A stretch of 64,000 bases of DNA from Hypericum androsaemum (taxonomy: Eukaryota > Streptophyta > Magnoliopsida > Malpighiales > Hypericaceae), in NCBI GenBank assembly GCA_963995505.1, contig OZ023181.1:17790221-17854220 (forward strand), read 5' to 3'. The notes under the pieces are model-generated. The model did not search any database. It saw only the letters and a list, made by a program, of their open reading frames with translations, and was not told where the DNA came from. Positions 42,891-54,118 of the stretch are shown here, piece after piece. The translations under genes were made by a program, and so were the position numbers. Numbering within the stretch: position 1 is the first letter of the stretch; every line of letters begins with the position of its first letter.

Positions 42891-44720
42891 TAGCATACAT
42901 TTTTTTTAATAAGTAAAAGTTGTATTTCGCCGAAAGTTCACCAAGGTACATTAAAGGTTACAGATAATGCTTATCATAAGCAACACGGAGATCAATACTT
43001 TCTATAACGGTCACCAAAGTGATACCAAAATACACCAGCTATACACCAAGAAGGGTAAGAACACCACTACGCAGGAGCAAAATCAAAGAGGATCGAAGCA
43101 CCAAAACAGATACGAACCTCGGGCTGCATCCTTGATTAGATGGAGGATCTTAGATGTATCCTCCTCCCAAGAGAGGCCCATCACGATGGCCAGACGCTAC
43201 GCCTCCGAAGAGATCTCCGCTAGAATCGTCTAGTCCTGAACATCCATACCTGAGATTAACGACCTAGGGGAAGCGCCGCCTTAGGCTTAGGCAACATGAT
43301 CTTCAATTTTCACAGCGAAAACGTCATTAGAGCTGCAGTCTTCTTTGTAGGCTATCGCACACGGCAGCTTGAACGAGTCGACGACAGAAAAAGCTCTAGA
43401 TGACCCCACTTTCGCACGGTACCACAAAGCGGCAACACCAAACTAGGAATCCCCGCACGGGGCACCGAGACCAGCTCGACGCAAGGCGACGTCACCACCC
43501 TAGAAACCCCAATCAACACATCGGGTATAATCTGATAAAACCACTCGTCTGAACCAACGAGAGTAGGCTACGATAGAGGAGCAGGAGAGCCCGAGGATGC
43601 GTCGAGGTCAAGAGGAACACCAGCCGAAGAGCCTGCAATAACCACCAAAGGTTTCGAAACCACAGAGGCCTCATAATCAACCACCAAGGAGACCCCATCA
43701 ATAGCCAGAGGAGAGGCCCGCCTAATATCTAAAGCAGCATCAGACAAGGCAACATGAGACGGCTGCACAGCCCCTGTAACTCCAAAGCATTCAATAACAG
43801 AGGAACCCACTGCAGCCAAAGAGGGCCTCGAAACCAAGTAAACTGCCAAAGGCATAACGGGTGGGACAGGGCAGGCCACCGAACCTAGAGCAATTGAACC
43901 TAGCACAGGAAAACCGACAATAGCACGCAACAAAATCGACCACAAATCCAAGGACAATGGCTTCAGATAGGAGACTCATACCCGCGAATCCTCGACCGAA
44001 CACGAACGATCAGCGTCGAGGAGAGAAGCCACCGCATTGTGGAAAAGCCACACATCAAGGAGCTCGTCGGAAGGCTTGGGCACGAGGTCCTCTGGACAAG
44101 CCACTGAGGGGAGAGGAGGATCCACTCGAGGTTGAGGACGAACGTCTGCGGCAAAACCACAGCCCACATGAGGTGGAGAGGGGGCAACCACCGGATTGTA
44201 TAGAACCACCCGAGGAGGCACAGTAGCCTTGCTAACGCCTCTAGCGAACTTTTTCTTGGACAAGAATAGTCGTTTGTGCTCCACCTGAGAACAACTGATC
44301 TTGAGAATAAGCGAGTCGACATCCACGTCTGGAGGAACCCTGACGAAGCCAAACCGCAAATTCCTAATAGACTGTTTGTTTGCAACGTAGGCGTCCACCA
44401 CCGAGCAGTGTAGTTGAAAAAACCCACGAAGCGAACCGAAGCTTCACTGAGAGGGGAGATTATCGACGAAGATCGTCGAGGATGACGCCACCATAACCAA
44501 ACGTGAAGGAGCCACCGCCACCGCCACCGCCACTCCCCAACAAGGTGGTGGGGAGCGGCGGTACAGCCCAGGGAGAGTAGAGAAGGTGTGGCGGAGGTGA
44601 GCGGATTAGGAATTTGGAGAAATTAATTTGGGGAAGGGGAGGGGATTTAGGTGGAAGACAATAGGAATTCGAATTTCGAAAAAGAAGCACGCTTCCCAAG
44701 TCAGAGTGAAACCGTTCGTG
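42891..44720 (-). mobile_element. LINE ORF1 with RRM-like start, decayed
   Basis: On the minus strand, coding pieces in different frames begin with T-I-F-V-D-N-L-P (about 44480) and continue with VVDAYVANKQSIRNLRFGFVRV (about 44405-44340). This is the RNP2...RNP1 pattern of an RNA-recognition motif, used by one class of plant LINE ORF1 proteins. A long Val/Ala/Ser-rich tail follows to about 43500. The left end (42960-42898) has a T-run and a sequence typical of a LINE 3' tail on the minus strand. No RT lies between, so either a large deletion joined 5' and 3' ends or two pieces abut. Confidence 0.6.
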
Positions 44721-46540
44721 TTACAGCATACATTTCTTTATATTCCACTCTTCTGATCACATCACAAACTTATTAGCGTCCTCACGATCACAACCAAGAA
44801 TTGATCAAAGTGGTAACAAAGTTCGAATCTTAACAAATATTGTCACGAGAGTCACTATCTTCATAGTACTTGAATATACTCGACTATGGTTTAATCGTTG
44901 CTCATTCATATGATATCAGATAACGCGGAGCCATTTAGAGAAAGAAAGTCTACACTTACAAAAAATGGCCCTTCAGCTCTTGAGACGTCCATAGCAGAAA
45001 CTAGGGGTCAAATGGACGTTGACTAACAAATGGAAATGCCCAACTGCTTGCTTATTACGAGTGTACCATTAGAAATTGTTCAAACAAAAGGTGTACTATT
45101 AGCTGTCTAAGGCTCTTTTGGAAGCTACAAAAATGGGCCCAAAAGACGAGAAAATCCAGACATGATAATAAAGTTTGCCGGTCTGGACCACTCTTTTGCT
45201 TGTTTAGCTCTCTCTAGCATTTTAGGTCACTTCAACTTTGATGGAATCTTCCTAGATGTTTGGAATTTCATATTCTCTGTTACTAATTAATTTTTTGTCT
45301 AAGCTATTTATTATCCAGATTTCTACCAAAAAAATCTATTATCCGGACACTAATGTGCCGAGTATGTAAAGCCGTTACACTAATCAAATCATTATCCTTT
45401 TCGTAGCACACAAAGAAAAAGTATTTAAATATCATTGAATAAGCTTCCCCAACTAGAGGAGGAGAGTCCTTTCCTCTTTTGCCAAATGTTGCCACTAACA
45501 CAACTAACAACGAGGGAATCTTTGAAACTTTGGCAGCTAACTAACACCACTGTGTATTAATTAAGAGCCCGCGCCTAGAAAAGAACATTAATTTGTAATA
45601 TTTTGGTAAATTAATGAGAGAATGGCCTGACCGTCCAAACATGTTAAAGTGGCCTAATGATTAGAAGGTTATAGTGGGCAGGCTCATGGCGGTGGTGGAG
45701 GCGAAGACCGTCGAGGACTAAAGATTAGAATGCATCTATCTATCTATACTATTTAGGTATAATATAGAAGATCTAATCGTCGGTTAAACCACCAGTTCAA
45801 CAGGTTGGATGAGAGTTCAACCGGCAATTCAAAGGGTTGGGGTAGCTTGAACCTTAACTGGCTCACGGATAGACGGACCAGATTAAGGTTCACGAACCTT
45901 GGGGCCACTGGCCGGTTTTTAAACCGTAACCGATAGTTCAGCGGATGGCCATGGCTAGATCTAATGTAACACATGAGAGGATCCCAGGCCATTATGTACT
46001 GGTACATGAATAAAGTCAAATAGATGGACAAAAGTGATCATAGTTGCTACATATACCAAGTTCTGGATGGGCCAAGGAGTGACAAAGAGAATATGGAGAG
46101 AGAGCCCTTTTTTCTCTTGAATGGTTAAGCTTTCCTTTCATTTATTCACGACAGGTAGGGATGAAGCCCTTATTATAAACCATCCAATATCCATCACTTC
46201 TCCTCATTCTCTCCACTTTATATATATATTATGGTTTATACCGCTTGTTATTCGATCGTTATCGTGTCGATTGTTCCAGATTCGAACATAATAAAATCTT
46301 TGAAAGGAACAAAATTTTCTCAAAAATATTTAAAACTACTGTGTTTACAAGATATCGTAGTCTCCAATTCATTTATATATTCCCAAAGGGAATCTTCCCC
46401 ACTAGCAGGGACTCGGTCGGTCTCACATGGACTTGTCGTTTTCTAAACCTTATAGTAATAGATAAATATTCATTAATTTTCAATGGTCGACCAATTTAAT
46501 TTCCAATGGATGAGTAGCGTTATAGGTAATAGGTTACTTG
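44721..46540. other. Spacer upstream of CEP-4, no gene seen
   Basis: Mostly AT-rich. About 45775-45940 is rich in GGTT/AACC motifs arranged as imperfect inverted repeats (GGTTCAACCGG-like), which could be a small non-autonomous transposon. A LINE-tail-like GATGAAGCCCTTATTATAAA occurs near 46161. Not resolved further. Confidence 0.4.
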
Positions 46541-46550
46541 GAAGCACCGG

Positions 46551-46558
46551 TATAAATA
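46551..46558 (+). promoter_or_regulatory. Candidate TATA box of CEP-4
   Basis: TATAAATA in CACCGGTATAAATACC, 116 bp before the CEP-4 ATG, closely matching the CEP-3 arrangement. Confidence 0.65.
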
Positions 46559-46666
46559 CCCACCAAGCACTATTGAAGGTTTTAGGTCGACTCTTAAACC
46601 CTAAAATACATATAGTTGTAGAAGAGAGGAGACATCTTTTAAACGATAAATTAAAAACTTTTATCT

Positions 46667-46966
46667 ATGGTAACCACAAAAGAAGTGAGTGTTTGCTTCA
46701 TGCTTATTATTTTGATTTTATCCCATGAAGTAGTGCAATTGGAAGCCAGGCATCTGAAGGCTCACCGTCCTCATTGCAAGAACTGTGCACTTCACAGAGA
46801 GAGCAACTTGAAGGCTTCGAAGATGGAGAAAGGTGGCCGAAATGATATTAACGATGAGGGCTTTGGTGGAAATAAATATCGGTCAAGTAAGTTTGAGTAT
46901 GTTGATGATTTTCGCCCTACGGCTCCGGGACACAGTCCGGGTATCGGTCACTCCATCAACAATTAG
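46667..46966 (+). CDS. CEP-4: single-domain CEP peptide precursor
   Basis: 99 residues from ATG. The hydrophobic core VCFMLIILILSHEVV and LEARHLKAH form the signal peptide and the post-cleavage motif seen in many CEP precursors. The spacer is charged, with two Cys (PHCKNC). The hormone domain is residues 81-95 (46907-46951), DFRPTAPGHSPGIGH, followed by SINN and TAG. All three key prolines and the G-H terminus are present, so a functional secreted CEP is expected. The ending HSINN resembles HSIQN of CEP-2, linking the two. No intron is needed. Confidence 0.95.
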   Translation: MVTTKEVSVCFMLIILILSHEVVQLEARHLKAHRPHCKNCALHRESNLKASKMEKGGRNDINDEGFGGNKYRSSKFEYVDDFRPTAPGHSPGIGHSINN

Positions 46967-48478
46967 TCTTTACAATAGTTATTCGAATGACTGGTGATCT
47001 AAAAAAATCCACATGAAACAATTGAATTCCTCTGCTAGCAAGATCTTTCGTTTCTTAGTTAGACATAATTATCTCTCTCTGTCCGAATGACGTCGGAGTT
47101 AATTTGTAATTTTCCACGATTTATGGTTCCAATGAAACCTCACTGAATGTAATCATGTAAATATATAAGAAAATGCCATTTGGTACAATTTCCGGCTGGC
47201 GAGATTCACTTCGTAAGTTAGATCAAAAGATTCAATTTCTAAGTAGTTATTTTTTTGAAAGAAAATATCGATGTTGATTGACACATTAATCTACTATATT
47301 ATGCAAATATAATATGCTTCTTTTCCGCTCTTTAATGACTCTGATTCATGGACCCGACTAGGAGAAAATAACTGTGTGGATGAATTCGGTTGGCGTGTGC
47401 TACTAAGTACTATGTCCACTTTTTCAACATTTCTTTTCATAAACTACTAATTAGGCGGTTGACGTTAATAATTTTGATATAAATTTTTTAATCATAATTA
47501 TATTTACAAATTGTGAGTGTAATTGTTGATTCCCATTTATAATCACGATTAGAAATATCTGAAAAATGTTAACTAGGGAATCAAACGAATATTAAAAATA
47601 TAATATAATAAAAACTATGTAGCTTTTCTTTGACAAAAGAAGAATTTCTATTGGCTCAAATGTTAGTCATGTATTAACAAGTACTTAGATAATTCGTGCC
47701 GGTGTTGTTCTTGCTTAACCAATCTCGAATTTAATTTTTTTGAAATGCACCTTATTGAAAAAATATTGTCACCTTTCAAAAAAATTACGCATCTCAAATC
47801 TACTTTAATCAAACACAATACTTTAATCACACACAATAGCATCACGATAACAAGTGCTCTTAAAAAATTGCTAGTCACGTGAATCGATCCCATTAAATAA
47901 ATCATGACCCCGTTAATCTCTTTACCATTTCAATGACCTATATCACCTTACCCTTCGTATCATTATTATTCAAATTTTTAATCCCACTCCACCTCTATCT
48001 ATCTTCTCCTTAAACTCGTTGTTCCTCTCTCTCACATTCTTCCCTTGTCTATCCCCCATTATCAACCCCCTAAGACCCCAACCCTGCACACCTCTGGCCC
48101 CCACACCCCTTCCTGGGCAGCCCGACTATCACAGACTAAAGTTTTCCCTCGCAAGTTAGCTCGTTCGACATTCGAGTAGTACTTGGTCCAGTTTACTTGG
48201 TCCACATGAACGCGACACTATCAAAACATGGGTATCATGACGAATATGCTGGATGTGACACAATATACGTTTAATTAATGTTGCCTTTTTGTGCATAATA
48301 TTTTATGCCAATGTAGGATAAAACTCTTATCATTTATAATAGGGGGACAATAGCCCCCACATTACATGAACAACGTTTACATTCCAAAAGCGTATAGGCA
48401 TATTCATACCGAATGAAATTATGCTGTTCCGCTCGCTGTGCATCATCGAAATTAATATTCATCACAACAACTGATGTC
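46967..48478. other. CEP-4 3' region and AT-rich spacer, no gene seen
   Basis: The first 200 bp probably hold the CEP-4 3' UTR. The remainder shows only short frames. A T/C-rich stretch from about 47940 to 48120 has no coding signal. Confidence 0.5.
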
Positions 48479-48867
48479 AACATTAGATTTTTTTTTCCCG
48501 GAGATCTTGTAAAGAACAATTAAACTCAACATCGAGATAAAATGTCTCCCCCTACTGTGTTAGGGCTTTCCCCCTCGAGTGAGCGCCTATCCTCCCTACT
48601 ATTAGGGTTCTTCATCTTGCGTCAAACCTAGGTAGAAACCAAGCAAACTGAATAGATCTCCTGAGAGTCTAGGTTTATTGGGTACTGGGTAGCGTCTACG
48701 TACATCGAGTCGAGAAGGGTAGGTTTTCGTTTTAGGTTCTTGAGCGGGAGACACTGGGTTGAGGGAGTATGGAGGAAGGAAGTGGGTTGGGAAAGGGCTT
48801 CCGGTGAGCGGCACTCTGGTGGAAGGAAGAAAGGTCGACGAAGGAGACGAGGAAGAGGTTGTGGAGT

Positions 48868-49537
48868 TGTTATGTGTCCTCGCGGTACCCTGGAGGAGAA
48901 ACCCTCCTTCAATCTGGTTGGCATGGTCTGGACGGAGAAATCCATCAATAAGAACACCTTCAGAATGGTGGTTACCAAAGCATGGAGGACACGCCGTAAC
49001 CTGAATATTAACGACATCGGCAATAACAGGTTCCTGTTCTGCTTTGAGACTGAAAGAGACATGAATAGGGTTCTCCATGACCAACCGTGGCACTTCGATC
49101 ATCAAGTTATTATTTTGGTCCCTATCCCTAGGGATGTCCAACCCTCGGGTGTCTCTCTCACACATGTCCTGTTTTGGATGAGAGTGTACGATCTCCCCCT
49201 GGGAGGATACAACCAAACTACGGCTCAAGCCATCGGGCAACTCCTTGGATCTTTTGTTACATGGGATGACTCCGGGGATGCATATGGAAGATTTGTGCGA
49301 ATTAGGGTTATGTTGGATTTGAGGTCGCCTCTCCCTCTTCGGAAAAAATTCAAGTTTCAAGGAGGTGATGTAATCTCAGTTTTCTTTAAAGTTGAGAAAC
49401 TCCAGTCCTTTTGCTACATATGTGGTTGCCTTGGCCACCTGGATAAAGACTGTGAGCTTGCCGATGAGCATGACGTTCTCCCACCTCCGGGGAATAACTA
49501 TGAAAGCTGGCTTAGGGCTTCACCATTCAAGCCCCCT
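48868..49537 (+). pseudogene. LINE ORF1 (DUF4283 and zinc knuckle)
   Basis: From an in-frame ATG at 48868: CPRGTLEEKPSFN, the DUF4283 block with FLFCFETERDMNRVLHDQPW, LFWMRVYDLPLGG, and a zinc knuckle C-Y-I-C-G-C-L-G-H-L-D-K-D-C (49412-49453) with an intact C-x2-C-x4-H-x4-C pattern. The N-terminal part before 48868 is in another frame. A Pro/Thr/Ser-rich ORF1 tail continues to about 50119 after a stop at 49538-49540. ORF1 binds the LINE RNA. Confidence 0.85.
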
Positions 49538-50319
49538 TGACCCACTGACGACGGATGGCTTGCTCACCAGCCGACCTCTGCCAAAAGGTCCATCAATTAT
49601 GCAGTCCACACCCCGCCGGCAATGGGAACCAACTTAGTTCCTGTGGATGAGTCACAGCTTGTGGAAGCTGTGCATGGCATGCTTGTCAAAGCAGCACTGA
49701 TTGGGTCAAACCAGAAGACTCCAAACCACAACCCTACCCCTCCAGCACCAGACCCTACTGCTACCAACCCCGACAGCCAATCCCTGCCCATGAACCCCAA
49801 CACACTCACCACCTCAGCTACTTCCCAAACAACCCGACCTGCCCGCTACGTCCCACCCCACAAGAGACTATCCTCCCTCTCCACCGCTCCTGATGATACA
49901 CCTAGCCGAACTCGTACCTCGCTTCCTCACCTGTCCAACTCCACCCAATCCATATTTATAACACCCTCACATGACCAATCCCTAGTTACCATACCAGTGA
50001 CCCAACTCCTCCCCATATTATCCAGAATCCCTAACCTGAAGACAACTCACACCAGTACCAATCAACTAAACACCCAAGACATAACCATGGAAGAAGCTGC
50101 TATCCCAAAGTCAAAATAGAAAAGTTGGAAAAAGAAGGTAAGATACCCAAAAGCGGGTGAGCCAGAACAGATAGATGCTACTCCATCAGAGTAAAGTGCA
50201 GGAGAATGGAAAGCAAAAACTTGACTCAGAACCCCCGGAGAACGACCGTGTTAGCAAGAGAGCTTTCCTTGCTTCAGGCATTGAAGTTGATTCTGCTATT
50301 CAGGCGGAGGTTGCCAGGC

Positions 50320-51060
50320 GCCATGATTCTCATATCTTAGAACTGTCGCAAGTTGGGAAACCTCAAGATATTTCGTCAGCTTAGCAGGTTAGCAAAGTCC
50401 TGCTCTCCCCAGGTGGTATTTTTATCTGAGACTCGTCTATCTAATTCTGAAGCAGATAGACTGAAATGGCGGGTTGGTTCTGAAAATGGCATTTGTGTTC
50501 CGTGCGAGGGAGCTGGAAGGGCTACGAGGCAGACTATTATTGTTACGGCGAAGAAATGTTCAAGTTCAGCTCCTCTCTTATTCCTTACATCATGTGGACA
50601 TTGAGATTACTAAGGCTTCACAATGGCGCTTTACTGGTATTTATGGATGGCCGGGAGCGGAAGAAAGAACTAAGACATGGTAGCTAATGACTCAATTGAG
50701 GGATCACTCGGCCCTCCTATGGTTGTGTGGAGGCGATTTCAACAAACTATTATCTATGTCTAAGAAAAGAGGAGGGAGAGTTATCCCTCATAGCCGGATG
50801 GACGCCTTCTGCGAGGCCCTCGATGCTTGCCAGCCAAATGAGGTAGAACAATCAGGGTTGGACCTGACTTGGACCAACTGTCAAGAAGATGGAGACAATG
50901 TTGAATGTAAACTGGATAGATATGTAGCTACTAAGGAGTGGTTCGAGCTTTATCCCGCTTCTAAAGCCGATGCCTATCCATGATATAACTATGATCATTC
51001 TCCGATCATTTGTTTTATATACACTGCTGAGAACCCGCACCCCAAAAAGCTTTTTTGGTT
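50320..51060 (+). pseudogene. LINE apurinic-type endonuclease, broken frames
   Basis: The start resembles W-N-C-R-x-L-G-N (50345 onward), then VVFLSETRLS with the catalytic Glu (50416-50446), CGGDFNKLLS with the G-D-F-N motif (50727 onward) and D-H-S-P-I at about 50993-51007. At least three frame changes. The enzyme nicks target DNA in active LINEs. Confidence 0.8.
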
Positions 51061-51357
51061 CGAAACTATGTGGATACGCCATGAAGTGTTGGAAACACAC
51101 ATAAAGAGGGGCTGGGGCTTATCAATTAATGGAGCTGATATAACTACTCGCCTCAAAGCATGCGGGGAAGTCCTACTTCAATGGGATAAAAATGTATTTG
51201 GGAACATGAGACGTGATCTACAAGTGTTGGAAGAAGAGATAAAGAAATGCCAGTGGAGAGGATTACTGCTACATCCAAACAGAAATTGAAAACTCTACTA
51301 CGTAGAAGAGAAGAGCTGCTTGTCAGGGAGGAAACTTTATGGGCTTAGCGATCTAGA

Positions 51358-52932
51358 GTGGAGTGGCTTAAGGAGGGAGACCGAAATACACGTTTCTTCC
51401 ACCAGAGGGCGAGTCATAGGTTAAATAGGAACATGGTGGTCAGTATAAAAAATTCAGAGGGAGTAGTGGTGAAGGAGGAAATAGAGATTCATGAGATCTT
51501 TAGGAAATTTTATGTTTCCTTGTTTTCTTCTACATGTTGTGCAAGGATGGAGGACATAGCTACCAAAGTTCCCCGGAGAGTTACCCAAGACATGAATGAT
51601 ACCTTATGTCAGCCTTTCACGCGAGAGGAAATCTTCCAGTCCCTTCAAGGCATGTATGCAACAAAGGCTCCAGGCCCAGATGGAATGCCCCCAGTCTTTT
51701 ATCAAAAATATTGGCAGCTTGTTGGTGATGAGGTGGTGAGAACTTCTTTATCTATCCTTAATGAAGGGAGGGACCCTTCCTTTATCAATGATACAATTGT
51801 GACTATGATACCGAAGGTCTCACATCCCACTGTCTGCTCAGAATTCTGTCCGATAAGTCTCTATAATGTCTTTATGAAGATTGTCACCAAGGCGATAACT
51901 AATAGACTGAAGCTATTATTGCCTGACATTATCCACAAGAATCAAGGAACCTTTGTATCTGGTAGACTTATCACTAACAACTCACTTATTGCTTTTGAGA
52001 TATTCTATTTTTTAAAAATGAAGACTATAGGTAGCAAGGGGTGGTGTGCCCTAAAGCTTGACATGATGAAGGTGTACAATCGCATAGAGTGGCCTTTCTT
52101 GGAGAGGATGATGATCGCATTGGGCTTCCTAGAGAATTTCACTGGCTTAATTATGAGGTATGCTCGCACAGTCCGATATGCCATCCAGGTGAATGGAGCA
52201 ATATGAGAATATTTTCAGCCAAGTAGAGGACTCAGACAGGGTGACTCGCTATCTCCATATCTTTTTCTCTTCTGTGTTGAGGGCCTTGCGGCACTACTTA
52301 TTGATGCAGAGCATACAGGTCACATACATGGGATCAAGATTTTAAGAAATGCCCCCTCGGTCACACACCTCTTCATTGCCGATGATTCGCTGCTTTTTGC
52401 TCGAGCTTCTGAGAGAGAACTTTAGCATATTGTGAATCTCCTATCTTTTTATGAATCAGCTTTTGGACAAAAGGTCAATCTCCAGAAAAGTTCTATCACT
52501 TTCAGTCGTAAAATTCCCGCACAAGCTGGTGAGTTGCTACGGGCTGGACTAGAAATGCACCTTGATATGGATAATGACATCTACCTCGGACTGCCAACTG
52601 TCATAAGTCGATCAAAAAAGGCCATATTTGCTACGTTGGAGGACCGAGTGTTGGCTAAGATCTCGGGCTGGAAGGTCCGCTTTCTCTCCCATGCTGGGCG
52701 GGAAACTCTAATCAAATCTGTTTTGCAGGCCATTCCAACTTATGTTATGAGCTGCTTTCTACTCCCACTAGAAATCTGTGACTGTATTGAAAAGAAGTTG
52801 TGCGACTTTTTCTGGGGAAGTACGAACGGGGAGAAAAAGCTCCATTGGAGAAGCTGGGCTCGACTATGCTGTTCAAAGCGAGAAGGGGGCATGGGTTTCA
52901 AGAGACTGCAAAACTTTAATCGCGCCATATAG
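51358..52932 (+). pseudogene. LINE reverse transcriptase with FIADD box
   Basis: EWLKEGDRNTRFFHQRASHR, YATKAPGPDGMPPVFYQKYW and PISLYNVFMKIVTKAITNRL give the RT fingers; then a TGA at 52204, then GLRQGDSLSPYLFLFCVEGL and FIADDSLLFARA (52372 onward, catalytic Asp pair intact), a TAG at 52423, QKVNLQKSSITFSR and the thumb YLGLPTVISRSKKAIF with GRETLIKSVLQAIPTYVMSC. The AFD-type catalytic motif reads L-D-M-M-K-V-Y-N. Two in-frame stops suffice to kill it. Confidence 0.9.
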
Positions 52933-53439
52933 GCCAAACAGGCATGGCGTATATTATGCAATCCATCGTCTCTCACTACTCGGGTACTACAGGCTTGGTA
53001 CTTCCCTCGGCTATCAGTACTTGAGGCGCCTTTGGGTTATCGCCCAAGTCATACTTGGCGTAGTATTAAGGCAGGAGCATCACTACTAGCGCCTGGATTA
53101 GAATGGAGGGTAGGCAATGGCAAGAGCATCAACATTTGCATGACAGGTGGCTACCAAATTCTGAGTTAGGCCATTCCAAATATATTTTTCCCGGCTCAGA
53201 TGCACTTAAGGACATAGCAAAATTATTGGAGGACTCAGGTCATGAGTGGAACCTGAATCTATTGCTCTAACTTTTCAACGATGAAGATATTCTCAAGATT
53301 CGGGCTATCCAAGTCAGCCATCTGCAATAACCAGATATCATTTGCTGGCGCTACTCAAAGGATAGGAATTACAATGTTCGAAAGGGCTATCACATGGATT
53401 TTGAGGCTTGGTGGCATATATCTAATATGCCTTCTACTA

Positions 53440-53662
53440 TGGACTCTAGTAAATTCCAATGGACTCAACTATGGAAATTACCGTGCCCCCCACGGTTCCG
53501 GAACTTCTTATGGCGTGCAACTGATGATAACCTACCAGTGAGGGAGAATCTTCAACGGCGGAAACTGATAGAGGATACATCTTGTCCCCTATGTCATGCC
53601 TCTTCGGAATCGGTACATCATCTGTTATTGATCTGCCCACGCTCTCAGGCTTGGCTTTCTAG
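53440..53662 (+). pseudogene. LINE zf-RVT domain, interrupted by Copia-3
   Basis: WKLPCPPRFRNFLWRATDDN, then CPLCHASSESVHHLLLICP (zinc-binding) and QAWLSS. At this point Copia-3 begins, with TCTAG as target. The downstream continuation is at 59961. Confidence 0.9.
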
Positions 53663-54118
53663 TGTAAGAATATTTCTTGTTCAAGTTTTGGGAAAAATCT
53701 CTCTATAACAGAAAATATCTTTCCATATAATTGTGGTCCATATGTAGCCAAGATTGACCCACGATTCTGGACAAAATCACACTCAATTAAGGCGAGAAAT
53801 CTTTGAGAATATTGCCTACGATCATGGGATCGTAATATTCTCCAAAGATGGTAACGCAATATTCTCCATTGATGGTTATGGAGCCTATAAATAGAAGACA
53901 ATTTTGAGGTCCCTAGACTCACTCACACATTCAGAATACCAACACCATCTAAGGGTGAGAGCGAGAGCCTAGAAGAGCCGAGAAAACTCACCGCCGAATC
54001 TGGAGTCAAAGTTCGCCGGAAACTGCTACAATGGCTGGAGGTAATTCGATCTTTTGCTTCTGCTTTTTATGTGTTCATGTTGTCTAGAACACGTTCAGAT
54101 TGTGTAGAAATACTTACA
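53663..54118 (+). repeat. Copia-3 5' LTR
   Basis: 456 bp. A CCTATAAATAGAAG promoter core lies near 53885. An ATG (54031) followed after ten bases by a GT splice donor (54041) lies inside the LTR, downstream of the probable transcription start. Confidence 0.96.

Noticed and set aside
43957..44226. Charged + strand ORF (89 codons)
   Set aside because: Shadow of the minus-strand LINE ORF1 region with an RRM-like motif.
45753..46031. 92-codon minus ORF as a gene
   Set aside because: Composition follows GGTT/AACC-rich inverted repeats of a likely small transposon; no protein motif.
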